This document shows positions 25,851 through 38,063 of a stretch of DNA of 64,000 nucleotides, piece by piece. How positions within the stretch are numbered: the stretch's first letter is position 1; each line of letters opens with the position of its first letter. The DNA comes from Marisa cornuarietis (lineage: Eukaryota > Mollusca > Gastropoda > Architaenioglossa > Ampullariidae). The notes beneath the pieces were generated by a model. That model had not been told where the DNA came from. It searched no databases and saw only the letters and a program-made list of their open reading frames with translations. The DNA lies in contig SMMW01000634.1 of NCBI GenBank assembly GCA_004794655.1, positions 3,072,501 to 3,136,500 on the forward strand, given 5' to 3'. A program made the position numbers and the translations under genes.

Positions 25851-27108
25851 CACATTAATGTAGCATCCTTTTGCATCATCTTCCCTCATTTCTTCTACCT
25901 TTGCTTTCATACAATGCACAAATAAAGTTACATTACATGAAGTAAACTGTCACCAACGCTCTTCTATAAACAGGTTCTTATACAAATTCACATTAAGTCT
26001 AAAGCAATAAGGTCCATATTTTTAAACTTACCCCATTATATTTATCTTGTATTGTTATGAAGGTAATTATTTAATCCTCAGATCCAGACTTTGTGGCTCT
26101 AATTGTTTTTTTCTGGGCATGGTCGCCTGTCATGGAGAATACAAGCAGTCCGATGTACGAGGAAGCAATCAGTAAAGCAGAATATTGGGTCAGTGAGTGT
26201 ATGTTGTCGGGACTGCTTTTTAGTACTTCTTTTTTCTAAGTGCTACGTGTGTGTGTGTGTGTGTGTGGGTGGGTGGGTGTAAGTGAATGTCAACATCTAC
26301 GCGTAAGCAGCACACTTAACGGTTCAATCATTTGAGAAGAACGTGAAATTTTGCACAAAGTGGGCGTCAGGGTGCTTATGGAATCTGTTTTCGTTCTTCA
26401 ATTAGGTGTTATATCTTTTGATATTTGATATATTTAAACACAGTTTTCGAGAAATGTGCACATCGCGCAGTTGAAAAGTCTGCACTGTGGATAGATTAAT
26501 TGTATATTACGTGTAGGATTTGCAATTTTTTATTGGACTTTTAGGTGACAAAGATATTTCAGACCAGCTCACTTTCCTCTTGCATCAGATGTGCTGCGAC
26601 GGAAATGATGTAAGTTAAAAAATATTTCTAATACAATCATGCTAACTTGAGTGCTCTTTCACCATCATTATTACTATCATCATTATTAACTAGAGGTCAA
26701 GGACCTTCTGTAGAAGTTTCACAAGTCATACTTACAGAGAACACTGGCATGGCTACTTTTAGGAATCTTGTAAAATATATATGAAATGCATTACAAGTGA
26801 AATAAACCCACGTGGTTTTGTCCTAGGGATCTAGACGGCAATATGCTGGTTCAATTCAAGCTGTATGTGAGCTGTGACAGTGCAACAGAAGTTGAAGTAA
26901 ACAGAGCCTACATCGAGGGTCACTTGCTCCTACAGAGAACCCAGTACAGAAGCTGCATGGTCAACATCAGTAAAAATATTTACCTTATGAAATTGAGGAA
27001 GAATATCAGTTTGACAGACACGGTTATAGCATCTAATATACCTAGTGAGTGTGAAATCAGTGTTAAATGCGAGAACTGCTTTTCGCAGAAATGGATGATG
27101 ATGATGAA

Positions 27109-27193
<85 letters not shown>

Positions 27194-30100
27194 TACTTAG
27201 CTATACATTAACTAAAATAATCATATATCAATCACCTGTACGCCCTTATAATGATGTTCTGAAGATGTGTCCTAAAGATAATGTATTATCGGGCGGCTTA
27301 TGACTGTCACCTTGATAGTATTTGGGTGGCTTATTTTCAGATTTCGGCTTGAAATGTTCACCCGTTATTAAAATCAGGCAGTACAGCAGACGGTATCGTG
27401 TACGCTATCATTAAATAGAGTGAAGCTAAGCAGACTGAACAAATTGGAGTGTGATATGAAGGTTTATGCCATTAATGAGCCGAGGGATAGAGATATTTTA
27501 GTTGCTTTTGCAAGTTAGACCTGGGCTTTGTAAATTGTGTGTTTAAATTTGAAGTTTTGATGCGAAACGCTGGCTAAATTGAGCAACTGCTAAGCTTTCT
27601 GAAACAAAATTTGCTTTGTTATTTAAAAAAAGCATGTGCATATCTAAAACCATAGTGAAAGACGACTTCGTAAAACAAAACTGGTAACCCTATGCAATGT
27701 CGATTTTTTATTTTGCTTTAAATACAGTACAAGAGGCTATATTTTATTGTTTGTTATCCTACTTGTTTCTGATTGGAGCATTTACGTAATATGACATGTA
27801 TGTGACAGACGATGATCACGAGTATAATCAGAACACGATGGACTTTGGAGTACAATACAGATTTTATGTGCAAATAATACTTTAGAGTATGGAAGTGCGT
27901 ACATTTCTTAGCCCAAAGTACCTTCGTATTGAGCATAAATTATACCATAGCAATAATTTGGACGATGTTTCTGTTTGTGATGTTTTACAGACTCTATCTG
28001 TGGTCAGTCACAGCTGTACCCTATTCCTAAAATTGTCGGTGGTCGGCCTGTAAATCGCGGACAGTACCCATGGGTAGTAAAGCTGGAGAGAAACGATGGA
28101 AATATATGTGGAGGCACCATCTGGGACTACAACCACATTCTAACGGCGGCACACTGCATTGATAAGTAACGGTCATTCATTGATTTGAAATATATGTTTT
28201 GTGTCATACGAATAGGTAGCTGATTAAAAGTCTTAGCCAAATACTTTTAAAAAATATTAACATCAAAAAGGATAAAATTTAGTCTGGATATTTCTTTTTT
28301 GACTTGCTAATTAATCGTACCAACTGTTTTCTGTTTTGAAAATAAATAAATATTTGCGCGATAAGAAACATTCATTTTAAGATAAGATAAGATAATACTT
28401 TATTTGTCCCAGAGGCCATTTGGGTGGCAGCTCGATACAATTTAACACAAAAAACAACTTAACACAAAAAACACACACATATACATACAGAACACACACA
28501 TACACACAACCCACCCACACCATACAACACACACCACACAACACCTACCCACACACACACACATTCATATGCACCAGACAGGCTTCCCCATTCATGTTTC
28601 ATTCATTCGCACAGCACCATTCAAGAGACGCATGGCCGAAACAACGATTGACAGCCGCAGTCTGTTAGTCCTGCATGCAGGTACACAAAATCGGCGGCCC
28701 GATGGGAGCTGGACAAACTCTTTCGACAGCACATGCCTGTCATCACACAGGATTGCAGACGCCTTTAGAAATGTCTGCCTGTCATACAGAGTCTGAAGAG
28801 TAGTTTGGGCTGTCCCAATGACTTTTGAGCAGGTGGATACCACACGATGTAGGCTGCTCTTGTCCTTCAACGATAAATTGTTGTAGAAACAGACGAGAAG
28901 GACAGCACGCTCTGTGCGATCTGTAAAAAAGCTGAAGAAATTGGTGGGAGACAGAGAAAGACTTCAGCTTCCGGAGAAGGAAGAGGCGCTGCAGAGCTTT
29001 CTTCACGATGGCTTGGGTGTTGACATCCCAGCAAAGTCACCTGTCGAAGATGGTGCCCAGGTATTTAAAAACAGTAACCATTTCCACCTCCTTGTCGTGG
29101 ATGACACTTACAGGACTTGGTGAAGAATTCCAACGGAAATCGAAAACCATCTCTTTGGTCTTACTCACATTAAGGTCTAGGAAATTGTCATCGCAATAAA
29201 TTCTTACAAGGCTTCACCGTGGGTGTCTGCTGGCCCGCTAAGGAGAGAGACCAGTGCCGTGTCATCAGAGAATTTGACGAGGTATTGACCCTCATGGTTA
29301 CTGCGATAACTGTTGGTATACAGAATAAACAGAAGCGGGGATAAAACACAGCCTTGAGGCGAGCCGGTGCACGTTGTGATTAAGTCGGAAAAAGTACCAT
29401 TGACAAGTACTCGCTGCTGCCTGTCAACCAAAAAGTGGATGATCCATGACACTAGCTGATGATAAAGGGAAAACTCGTCGAGGAGTCTTCTAGCTAGGAT
29501 ATGTGGTTGGATGGTGTTGAAGGCTGATGAAAAGTCAGAAAACAGCAGACGTGCATGGGCTTGTGGATTCTCCAGGTGTTTGAGTAAAGTGTGGAGGATG
29601 AACAGTTTAGCATCATCAACACTTCCTTTGGATTGGTCTGCAAATTGCAAGGGGTCAAGACAATTGTTAGTGGCTTTTAGTATCAATGATTTGATGATTG
29701 TCTCCAATACTTTCATGACCACTGGTCTAAAGTCATTGAGATGCTGAGCTGAAGCTTTCCTTTGGAACTGGAACAATGGTAGACAGTTTCCAAGCAGCTT
29801 CGATGGAGAATGAATCCATAGAGCGCTGATAAAGGTGTTGAAAAATGCCTCCAAGTTGGTGCGCGCAGAAACGCAATGTTCTGCCGCAAATACCATCCAG
29901 ACCTGAAGCTTCGCGAATGTTTACTCGCTGAAACAACTCCATAACCTGTTCTTGACAAATCTCAACCTTCTGGACAGGGTGAAGAGAACTGAGCATATCT
30001 TTAATTTTCGCTGAAAAATCGTGGGTCTCGAACCGAGCAAAGAAAGTATTCAGAGCATTTGGTAGGGCCGCACTGTCAACGCCTGCGATCGAGATTTTGG

Positions 30101-30982
30101 CTTTCGACCCCTTAAGCCGATCTTCAACATTTGCCATGTTCTTGAGTCTCTGCCAAGCTGCTCGGATGTTACCTGTCCCAAACTGAGACTCTATTTTAGT
30201 TTTATAATTTACCTTGGCCCGACGGATAGCATTACGGACCTCTCTGTGTACCAGTTTCTTGTCTTGGGCAGAACCCGTGAAGAACACATGTTTCTTTTTA
30301 TTTAGCACTGCCTTTAGGCTCTTGATTACCCAGGGTTTGTTGTTAGGGTAAAGCACAAACTGTCCACTAAGCTCAGCCCTTTCTTGATGTTGAGTAACAG
30401 CAGGGCAGCACCGTTTGACTTACTATCAACTAAAGTCCTTGCCGGCAAGTGGGAGACATCAATTTCTTCCCGTAACGAGCAGTACAGACGTATCGCTTCA
30501 GTACGAATTCACACAGGCTTCTTCGAGCATGGTTTTGCATGTGAGTGTGATATTTTCCCCAAATGGGTTTAAAATATAATTTTATTAATATTTTTTGTTA
30601 TCATTATTATACCGCAGTTTTAGAAATGCTAATTGTGCTTCACAATAATTAAATACATAGCAACAAAACAGAAAAACATAAAATACACACGCACGCACGC
30701 GCGCGCGGGCGCGCAATCTACAGTATTATAAATGTCACTTTTAAAATGCGTTAATAGCTTTAATAAAATGGACATATTGTTACAGAGTTTAAGACTACCT
30801 CAAAGCCTGTGTTTCACCCAGTCCCTCCTATCTTAAACACGATTTAGTCAAAGTTCTTATGAATTAAGAAAAACACAATTTCTTATATAATGAACTAGAC
30901 GTTTATAACAGGACTCAGTGCCGTCAACAAAATGAATGTATGTCTGATGAAGCAGAATTAAACTCTGTTTCTCTTAGATACG

Positions 30983-31043
<61 letters not shown>

Positions 31044-32601
31044 GATTCTATTTGATTAACGCGAAAACAATTAAATGGGCATTTTAGAAACCATATGATT
31101 TTGTGGATGGCAATAAAAATGCGTTAATATTCACTAGAATTAACAAGACTATTCGCACTCTTATGTTTGAAATCAGTAGTTTAAAACATTTGAAACTGTC
31201 GGAATTCCTCAGCAAATGACGTTGCCCTAGTGAAACTGAACGAGCCGTTAAATCCTACCACGCTAGTGATGAAAGTATGTCATCCTGATGCCAACACCCA
31301 ATTTCCAAAGAAGGGTATTGTTGCAGGCTGGGGAACGCCGAACCGTAAGTTACTCGGTTGATTTGATACAAAAGTACGTCCATGTAGAGGTGATTTTGTA
31401 CCGTGAGAGGAAGTGGCGAACAATTGAGGGGAAATCCAGGTAACCGGAGAAACCTTCTGGCCGCTAGCTCTAGAAACAAATATATAAAGAGATGTACCCC
31501 TGACAATAGTTATGAACCTAAAACCTTGCAATCTCTGCTGTTGAAGCCTTATTTCACCGTTCTAGCTCATCTAATCTCAAACCACCAGATTACGTTATAG
31601 TAAATACTAAAATACCGTAACACAATCGTGTACACAAAACGTTTTTTGTTTTTCTTTGTACGCTTAATGGTAAGTTTATGAAAATATATGTTCCAAAAGG
31701 AAAAACGTATTTGTCGAACTATTGCATACGACATAGAAAGATGAATGGTTTTTGATTGAGATGTTTTCGTTGCCGTCATTATGACCATCGTTGTTAGTCT
31801 AAAGCGGAAGGGGATACGTGTGGTATTTTCTGGATCTTTTAAGTTTCAGGCTTTTAGTCTATAAATATATATAGAGAGAGTGAGTCAGTGGCATCTATCG
31901 TCAAACGAATGCCGTAGCTGAAGCTTTTTTGTTACAGATGGACATACCAAGAAAAGTCCTGAGGTACAGCAAAGTGTAGAAGTAGTTATGCTAAGTCAGA
32001 GTAACTGCTGGAAGCTGTTGCGACTTAGTAACATTGAGGGTGAACTGACAAACGGGACTCTATGCACAATTGACGATGATCTAGAAGAAAAAGATAATTG
32101 TCAGGTGAGAGGAAAACACAAAATTCTAAGCGTGTTCTTTCTCAGTGTCATATGACTCAATTTCAGTCACAGCCATCAGAGTATGCAGGTTTTTTCGTTG
32201 ATAAAATAAGCCTGTGGTTTATCAACATTTTTTGCAGTTGGACCAATGGTCATCTAATCAACACACACAACAAAGATAAATTTGTTTTATTTAGTATGTA
32301 ATTAAAATGATAAGCTGATCAGATCCAGCACAGGAATGCTGTAATGATGTAGTGATGTATTATTCGCGTAGATATTGTATAGAATTGCAAAGTGAGTGGG
32401 GAAACAACTTTTTTTATTATAAAATTGCAGGGGGACTCTGGTGGTCCACTGTTTGCAAATCTGGGATCCGGAGGCGTTGAACGTTACACTATCTTTGGCA
32501 TCGTCTCGCACGGTTTGGTGTGTGGAAGATCGCCTGCAGTGTATGCATCGGTTCAGTATTACCTTGACTGGATCCAAAACACAATACGTCATTGGAAATA
32601 G
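20828..32601 (+). CDS. Copy 2: type II transmembrane serine protease with SEA domain, triad intact
   Basis: Exons: 20828-20908, 21194-21325, 23743-23817, 26082-26188, 26545-26609, 26827-27044, 27991-28165, 30377-30540, 31213-31344, 31938-32104 and 32431-32601. Exon 2 gives the anchor (LLAPCVLIALLVVVITVSVY). Exons 4-6 give the SEA-like domain. Exons 7-11 give an S1 protease: KIVGG cleavage site, TAAHC, NDVALVKL, DNCQGDSGGP, with Asp at the trypsin specificity position 189. The usual pocket Gly226 is Ala (SPAVYA), shared with copy 1. The protein would sit in the plasma membrane with the protease outside. The apparent start (ATG 20828) hits TGA after 12 codons, whereas the frame that fits exon 2 is open but lacks an ATG, so an upstream first exon or decay must be considered. 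Introns carry RTE-like and Rex1-like insertions. Confidence 0.72.
21836..23093 (-). mobile_element. RTE-like non-LTR retrotransposon, 5'-truncated, with (ATG)n tail and 8-bp target duplication
   Basis: The minus-strand frames 22813-22238 and 22248-21922 carry reverse-transcriptase motifs: MAFIDFEKAFDSLHRASLWK, GVKQGCILSPILF, DLDYADDLGLLSH and FVYLGSKVTADGD, followed by the usual SVLLYGSECW...CLRRI tail. The element ends in a long trinucleotide run (21836-21926), as RTE-type elements often do. The octamer aacgttat flanks it at 21828-21835 and 23094-23101. A frame break near 22240 disables it. Copy 1 lacks the surrounding block (21669 to about 23370). Confidence 0.85.
24507..24746 (+). other. 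Unexplained 79-codon open frame in intron 3 of copy 2
   Basis: The frame starts MEKFTTQSGQILLTDSD and continues with VVASGSWVLNYTVPISPT and AVDSFTHLLTFYRYNDLRAE. The same frame in copy 1 (from 1973) has a TAG codon after VVASG and later indels. It looks like protein-coding sequence by composition, but I cannot name a family. It could be an old exon, a retroelement scrap or chance. Confidence 0.35.
24802..24890. repeat. (TTTC)n microsatellite
   Basis: Expanded version of the copy 1 tract at 2244-2302. Confidence 0.95.
25597..26041. mobile_element. Copy 2-specific insertion of about 445 bp with probable 7-bp target duplication
   Basis: Absent from the matching point of copy 1 (near 3012-3018). 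Flanked by ttatctt at 25590-25596 and 26042-26048. It holds a (CA)n run (25789-25848) and otherwise AT-rich text with no recognisable coding. The family is unknown. Confidence 0.55.
27092..27190. repeat. (GAT)n microsatellite after exon 6 of copy 2
   Basis: Longer than its copy 1 partner and interrupted once near the start (gatgaagat). Confidence 0.95.
28379..30361 (-). mobile_element. Rex1-like non-LTR retrotransposon, 5'-truncated, with (GATAA)n tail
   Basis: The 3' end is a short GATAA repeat at 28379-28394. Minus-strand frames 30356-29733 and 29896-29204 encode a pre-RT region (WQRLKNMANVEDRLKGSKAK), then FNDFRPVV, the SDFSSAFNTIQP block, GSPQGCVLSPLLFILYTN and FSDDTALVSLL. That pattern fits Rex1/Babar-type enzymes. 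The frame change near 29740 disables it. Copy 1 has the uninterrupted sequence cattcattttgtccac (5408-5423 area), so the insertion is exactly defined. Its right edge is 15-18 bases before the exon 8 acceptor of copy 2. Confidence 0.85.
30983..31041. repeat. (CAAT)n microsatellite
   Basis: Intron 8 of copy 2, the partner of 6039-6113. Confidence 0.95.
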
Positions 32602-33410
32602 TTGGAAGCTATAACCATTCACGGCATTCGCAGACACACTCGGTCTGTCTGCCTGTCTATCCATAAAGATACAGACATAGATAACGAGATAAGGAGATGC
32701 AAATGTTGCCCTCGTCTGAAAAAGTTATTGAGATATGAAACCACATAAACAGTAAAAGTGCCTTATTTATTTAAGAATTACGTATCAGAGTGTTTATTTT
32801 TATTGACCAGTAAAAACTCTGTTCGGAAAGTAAAAATTTATATTGAGGGGGATATATAATGCAGGTTCTTCATCACTAATACAAAATATAAATCTTGATA
32901 TACTGGATATTATAGCTGACTGAGGAAATCCAAACGTAAGATGTAGCTCAGTAACCAAACCACTTAATGTCTGAACTGCCCAAAACTGAACCCAGTACAT
33001 ATCCAGACACACTCTTATTATCTTTTTTATTGATTATTTTACAGGTCTTTAAAGCTTTTGTAATATACTGATGTATATAAAACTATTTGTCTGGCATTGT
33101 ATCACTGTTCTGTGCAATCTAAATGATTTCTTTTGGCGATTACTATTTTGTTATTAAGCTTTTAAAGATAAAAACTGTTTTTGAATATACTAAATACATC
33201 AAATTATTTCACAGTAAGTGTTTTTTAGGCGTTGTTTAAATAAAAGTCCATAATAAATACTGAGAGTGTTCACGGCTCACTTTCTGTTAAGAGTTGAATA
33301 GTAGGTTTGGAAGAAAAGATACAGAACGTGGTTTGCATAATAAAGAAAGAATAGACGTGCAAACGAAAACAACGAAACCTTTATTTTTCATTAAACGAAC
33401 ACATGCACGC

Positions 33411-33415
33411 GCACA

Positions 33416-33486
<71 letters not shown>
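33411..33486. repeat. (CA)n microsatellite
   Basis: In the 3' flank of copy 2, the partner of 8456-8511. Confidence 0.95.
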
Positions 33487-33490
<4 letters not shown>

Positions 33491-35249
33491 AACAAACAAG
33501 CGACGTGTTGTTCATACACGAAATATTGAATATGATAAATATCAATGACAAATTCCAAAAATCAGACTTTGACCACTCGACCACTATAATGGCAATGACT
33601 TCACAGTTCCTATGACACAGCTGAGACGGGATGGGAGGGCTTCAAAAGTAATTTTTACAGGGTGATGACACGTTGTCACATCAATGTTATTATGGAATAT
33701 GACTCTTTAATTCAAGTCTCAAGCCACAAGGGTTCTACAAATTTTTATAATTTTTTATTTACATCCTTAATTAGAGGAGATACATTTAATCACAGTTACA
33801 CATTGTGCTTGCTTATTTATATCTTCTGTCATCCTCAGATTATTGAGCACTCATAAATCCTTCTAAAATGGCAACAATAACAAAGATACATAAGACCTTT
33901 ATCTAATCTATGCACAAGTGATTACTAGTCTTGGGTGTAGTTATTAACTCCTAACCAATAAACGCTTGGCCCATCAAGGGTAAAGTTTTTTTTTAACCTT
34001 ATTCATCAAATTAATGAGAATTCTTCGAGGAGCAGAAATAGAAAAAAGAACAGTTCGAGCTATTCTTTCAGCCGTATGTCCATTGTATAAAAAGACCTGT
34101 GAACAACTTGAAAAATCTCGCATCTGCGCTTCTCCATCTTATCTAATGACGCTGATTAGAGCAGGGGTTTACCCATAATTTTTTTTCTAAAGGTTAAAGC
34201 AAGGATTAAACCGATTTTTCTGATAGTCAGAACTCAGATAAATTCAGTTTTGTTTGTTGACAATGTAGCTTGCACTCCGCTAATTAATTTGATTTTTCCG
34301 TGTCCTGGAGCAAACAGCTTCTAGTCTATTCAGAAGAAGGAATTAGTAAGCGTCCGTATTTAGTTAACGCTCGTAGACATACTGTGCAATTTAAACATGA
34401 CTCTATTCTTGCCATGAGTACTCTGTGCAGTGATACTGCAATGATACTTTTCACCCTTTCGATGATGAAACCAAGAAAATCATTCGTTTTCTTTCTTTTG
34501 AAGGGGTAGGTGATGGGTGTCTTTTACACTGCTGTTACGCTATATGAAAACGCATCATCAACTTTTGTTACAATATCTGGGAAGGTAGATGTTCCCTATT
34601 ACGAAGCTCAGTTTGTGAGAACCCGAGCTTGATCACCACCTCTCACGTTTCTCTGGTTGCCGCGTCAGCTTTTAACCCTCTCTCGCTTTTGTTTGGCTCA
34701 AGTGCTGCCAACATGTATTTGCGTCGGTTTGATAACCATTTTATCTCGTGCAGTACACAGGAAGAGTGAAGGCGTTGTAGTTTTTTATGTGTCCAGCGTT
34801 TCCTGTCGTTTGTCGCACTATTTGTTATCCCGTGCCCCAAGGCATTAAAGGAGACTGAAACAGTCATCCACTTCGGCGAATAATATCATAAAACTTAATC
34901 CTTCCCTCGTCCACTCACTCTTGTTTGACCAAGAAACACCCTACCTGTTTCCTCCTTTCAACATCTGGTATCGGAAGCGTTAATGAATGCTATGTGTGCG
35001 TCGAGCTGATAATTGCTGACACCTACTTTCTTTTAGTTAATTGCTGTCTTGTCTTAGGCGGAAGACCAAACCCCTTTTAAGTCAATTTGTTTAATATAAT
35101 TCAGCTAACCCTTTTAACTGAGGCCTTTAAACTTTAACTGTAAGTTTGGGTTTGAAAATGAATTTCAGTTTTCATTGTACCCTGTAAGATTATCTATCGA
35201 ATAGTGGTAGTGATAAAGATGGCGAACATCATAATCATTATCATTGGTG

Positions 35250-36401
35250 CTTTTGGAGTGTCATGAAAACAAAGAAGAAAGAGAAGAATTAAGTCAGGTC
35301 CTAAATAAACATAGGCTGGCACTGAACATTAACAACTGTCTTAACCGACCAAAAGAGCAGTGGCATACTATACTGTCATTAGTAGTAACAATGGTGACAA
35401 GCCACTCTCATGCTAAGCTCATATAAACAAATGAACAGTATGACTGAAAAACACTGATGACTGAAACAAAACCCTATAGGTTTGGATATAACTGAACAAA
35501 TGAGCCTGCTAGTATGACATTATTCTTCAAATCTGTATAAAAACAACTAGAAACAATGGTCTCTCATAACCAGAGCTGCAATATGATTTCAAAGAGTTAA
35601 AAGCAAAAGAGAGTAATCTTTAACTCAAAACATAACCCTGGCTATTTAACAAACAAACAAACAAACAAAAATTATCAAAAAAAGTAGGCAAAGCGAGAAA
35701 CAGCATAAATTTAAATAAGTCCTCAAACTAAGTCTAGAATATAGAAATAGGGCAACCTAAGAGATCTGGCAAACTGGACAGTACGCCACCTCTGCGGACT
35801 TGGCAGGCCTCCAGTACATAAGAGCACGGCACTACAGATGGCAGAGGGCACCAGCACCAGTAAACAAAACCTGCGGCAAAAAAAAAAGAACGACAACCTT
35901 TTTCCCGGTCCCTTCCCCTCCTTACCCCCTCCAGCTCCCCCCCCCTGTTCCCCCCCCCCCCACACAGTGCGAAATCGCCTTTCGGTGGAAGCACTTTCCC
36001 TTTTAAAGCCAACAACAACAACAACAACAACAACAAAAAACAAGGACTGTTATAAATGTTATGTACATTATTGATGTTGATTTATGAGCAACATGCCATC
36101 TCACGACTGCAGTAACCACCCTTGGCTACCGTGCAACTAATATTTAGAGACTACATTTGTTTTACCTGTACTTTATGTGTATTAGCGTGATACTTATAAT
36201 GTGCTTGTATGCATTTCACGTCCACGACTGTCTTGTTGAGACTACACTAACTCATAGACATTAAAGAGAGAAGGACTAGCAGCTAAAGCACGGGAACAGA
36301 TAACTTGCATCGCGCATGCGCTGGACTAAGCCATTGCTTCGTTTTTTTCCGGTTTCACTTTACACAGTGTGTCACATCCCTACTGTCGTAACTATTTTGA
36401 G

Positions 36402-36466
<65 letters not shown>

Positions 36467-38063
36467 GATAATAAGTGATCTATTATAATATGCAGTCTGT
36501 TGTAATATGTTAAAAAATTTGATAAGATAAGCTAACACAACGCACGATATGAATGTGTTGAAAATAACATGTTTCAAAAATCAATAAATAAGGATTTAAA
36601 TGTGTTACAGAATAAATGGAGTTTAAGGTACGTTCCTTAGAGCCTTGGTCTGTATTAATGCTGAAATAAATTCATTAAGAAAAGATAAACTCGCTGTAAA
36701 CCGCTTTCTGTAACCACTCAGAAAGACAATGAGGTAGAGAGCGAGAGCTTGCTGACATAACCATCTTCTTGACTTTAAAATCATTACATATACTACGATA
36801 CAACGATTTGTTTGAGGAAATATATTTTACATCATGATTCATATATTAAAAAATATATATTTCAAAGCATACTTTCTAAGAGGATCTCTTCAATATCAAT
36901 ATTCCATGATATACTCGCGAATACACCACAAAGAGACCGGAAGCTGCTTGTCAATGAGTTAAGCTTGTATACACCTGGACGGGAGTTAAGTCAGCGCTGG
37001 CCCACTACACGCGCGCAGTGTCGGCTGTCCTTTCCTTCATTGTCTATTACTGTATTAAAATCGGAGCACAAATAAACTCCGTTGAACTGCTTTTTATAAG
37101 GGTAATTCTGAATATAGCACAGGGGTTCTTTGTCGGGTAGCACTGATTCTACATTCCGCTTATCTGAGAGCCTTCAGCACTATTGAGTGGGGGTAGACTA
37201 AACAGTTAATACCTGGAATGCTACTTTCATTTTAAAATGTTGTTAACTCGTTCAGTTCCAACATGTTTCTTTTGCTTTAAGGCCCTGCGTTTGAACTTGG
37301 CTATGTTGAAAAGTTTTGCTCGTCTACCCGAAAGAGGAAATACAGGCAACGATGATTAAAAAGAAATAAATAAAATACATTTATATAAACAACGAAAAAA
37401 ATTAATTATCAAGAAAATATTTTACGCTGCATTTCACGTTCCTGGATGTCTTACGTGACTGTGTGATAGTAAAGAGGTTAATTTTCCCTAGCCCCATGAC
37501 TCCGATATTTATCAGTCTCAGCAAAGGTGACCTCTAGTTCTGTACAGGTGCGTGGCTCTCCTTGTCTTTTGTCGATTCAGTTGTCGCTGCTCGCAACGGT
37601 TGACCAAGCAGTTTGCCTGACTGTCACAACAAATCTCACCTTAAGGTTTCCTCAAGGGCGCTGCAATCTTCAGTATGTACATTAAGACTGATTTTTCTTT
37701 GCTTTATTTCATAAGCGCTTTCATAAAGTAAAGGAGAGAAAGCAAAACGAATGTCATGTCGCAATTGTGAACCAAAGATTTATTTATTTATTTATTTGTA
37801 ACGTAGACAAGTTGGATTTTCTGTGTAAAGCAGTTAGGTATTTTAATTATGGCGATGCCAGATATAATTACAGATTTCTTTATAAGGCGTTTTGATTTTT
37901 TGATCAGTGTTACAGAGTGAACATTCATCAGACAACGTGTTGCTCTTGTTTTGTCGTATGTTTCAACATCTGGACTGACTGTTTTTGCCAAAAAGATTCA
38001 TATTTTTATTATTATTTATAAGATCTTAGATTCAAGAATTACGATTGAACTTTTTCAAGAATC
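35250..38063. other. Intergenic region between copy 2 and copy 3
   Basis: No exon recognised. It holds a C-rich stretch near 35935-35965, an (AAC)n run at about 36009-36035, a (TG)n run at 36405-36464 and a (TTTA)n run near 37780. The promoter of copy 3 should lie in its right part, but I see no motif strong enough to call. Confidence 0.5.
36405..36464. repeat. (TG)n microsatellite
   Basis: Pure TG run. Confidence 0.95.

Larger units (their letters stand above)
20833..35249 (+). repeat. Segmental duplication unit B (pairs with 1-9863)
   Basis: Second copy of the duplicated block. Compared with unit A it carries three extra insertions, each sitting in otherwise collinear sequence. The alignment ends at 35249. 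Confidence 0.9.
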
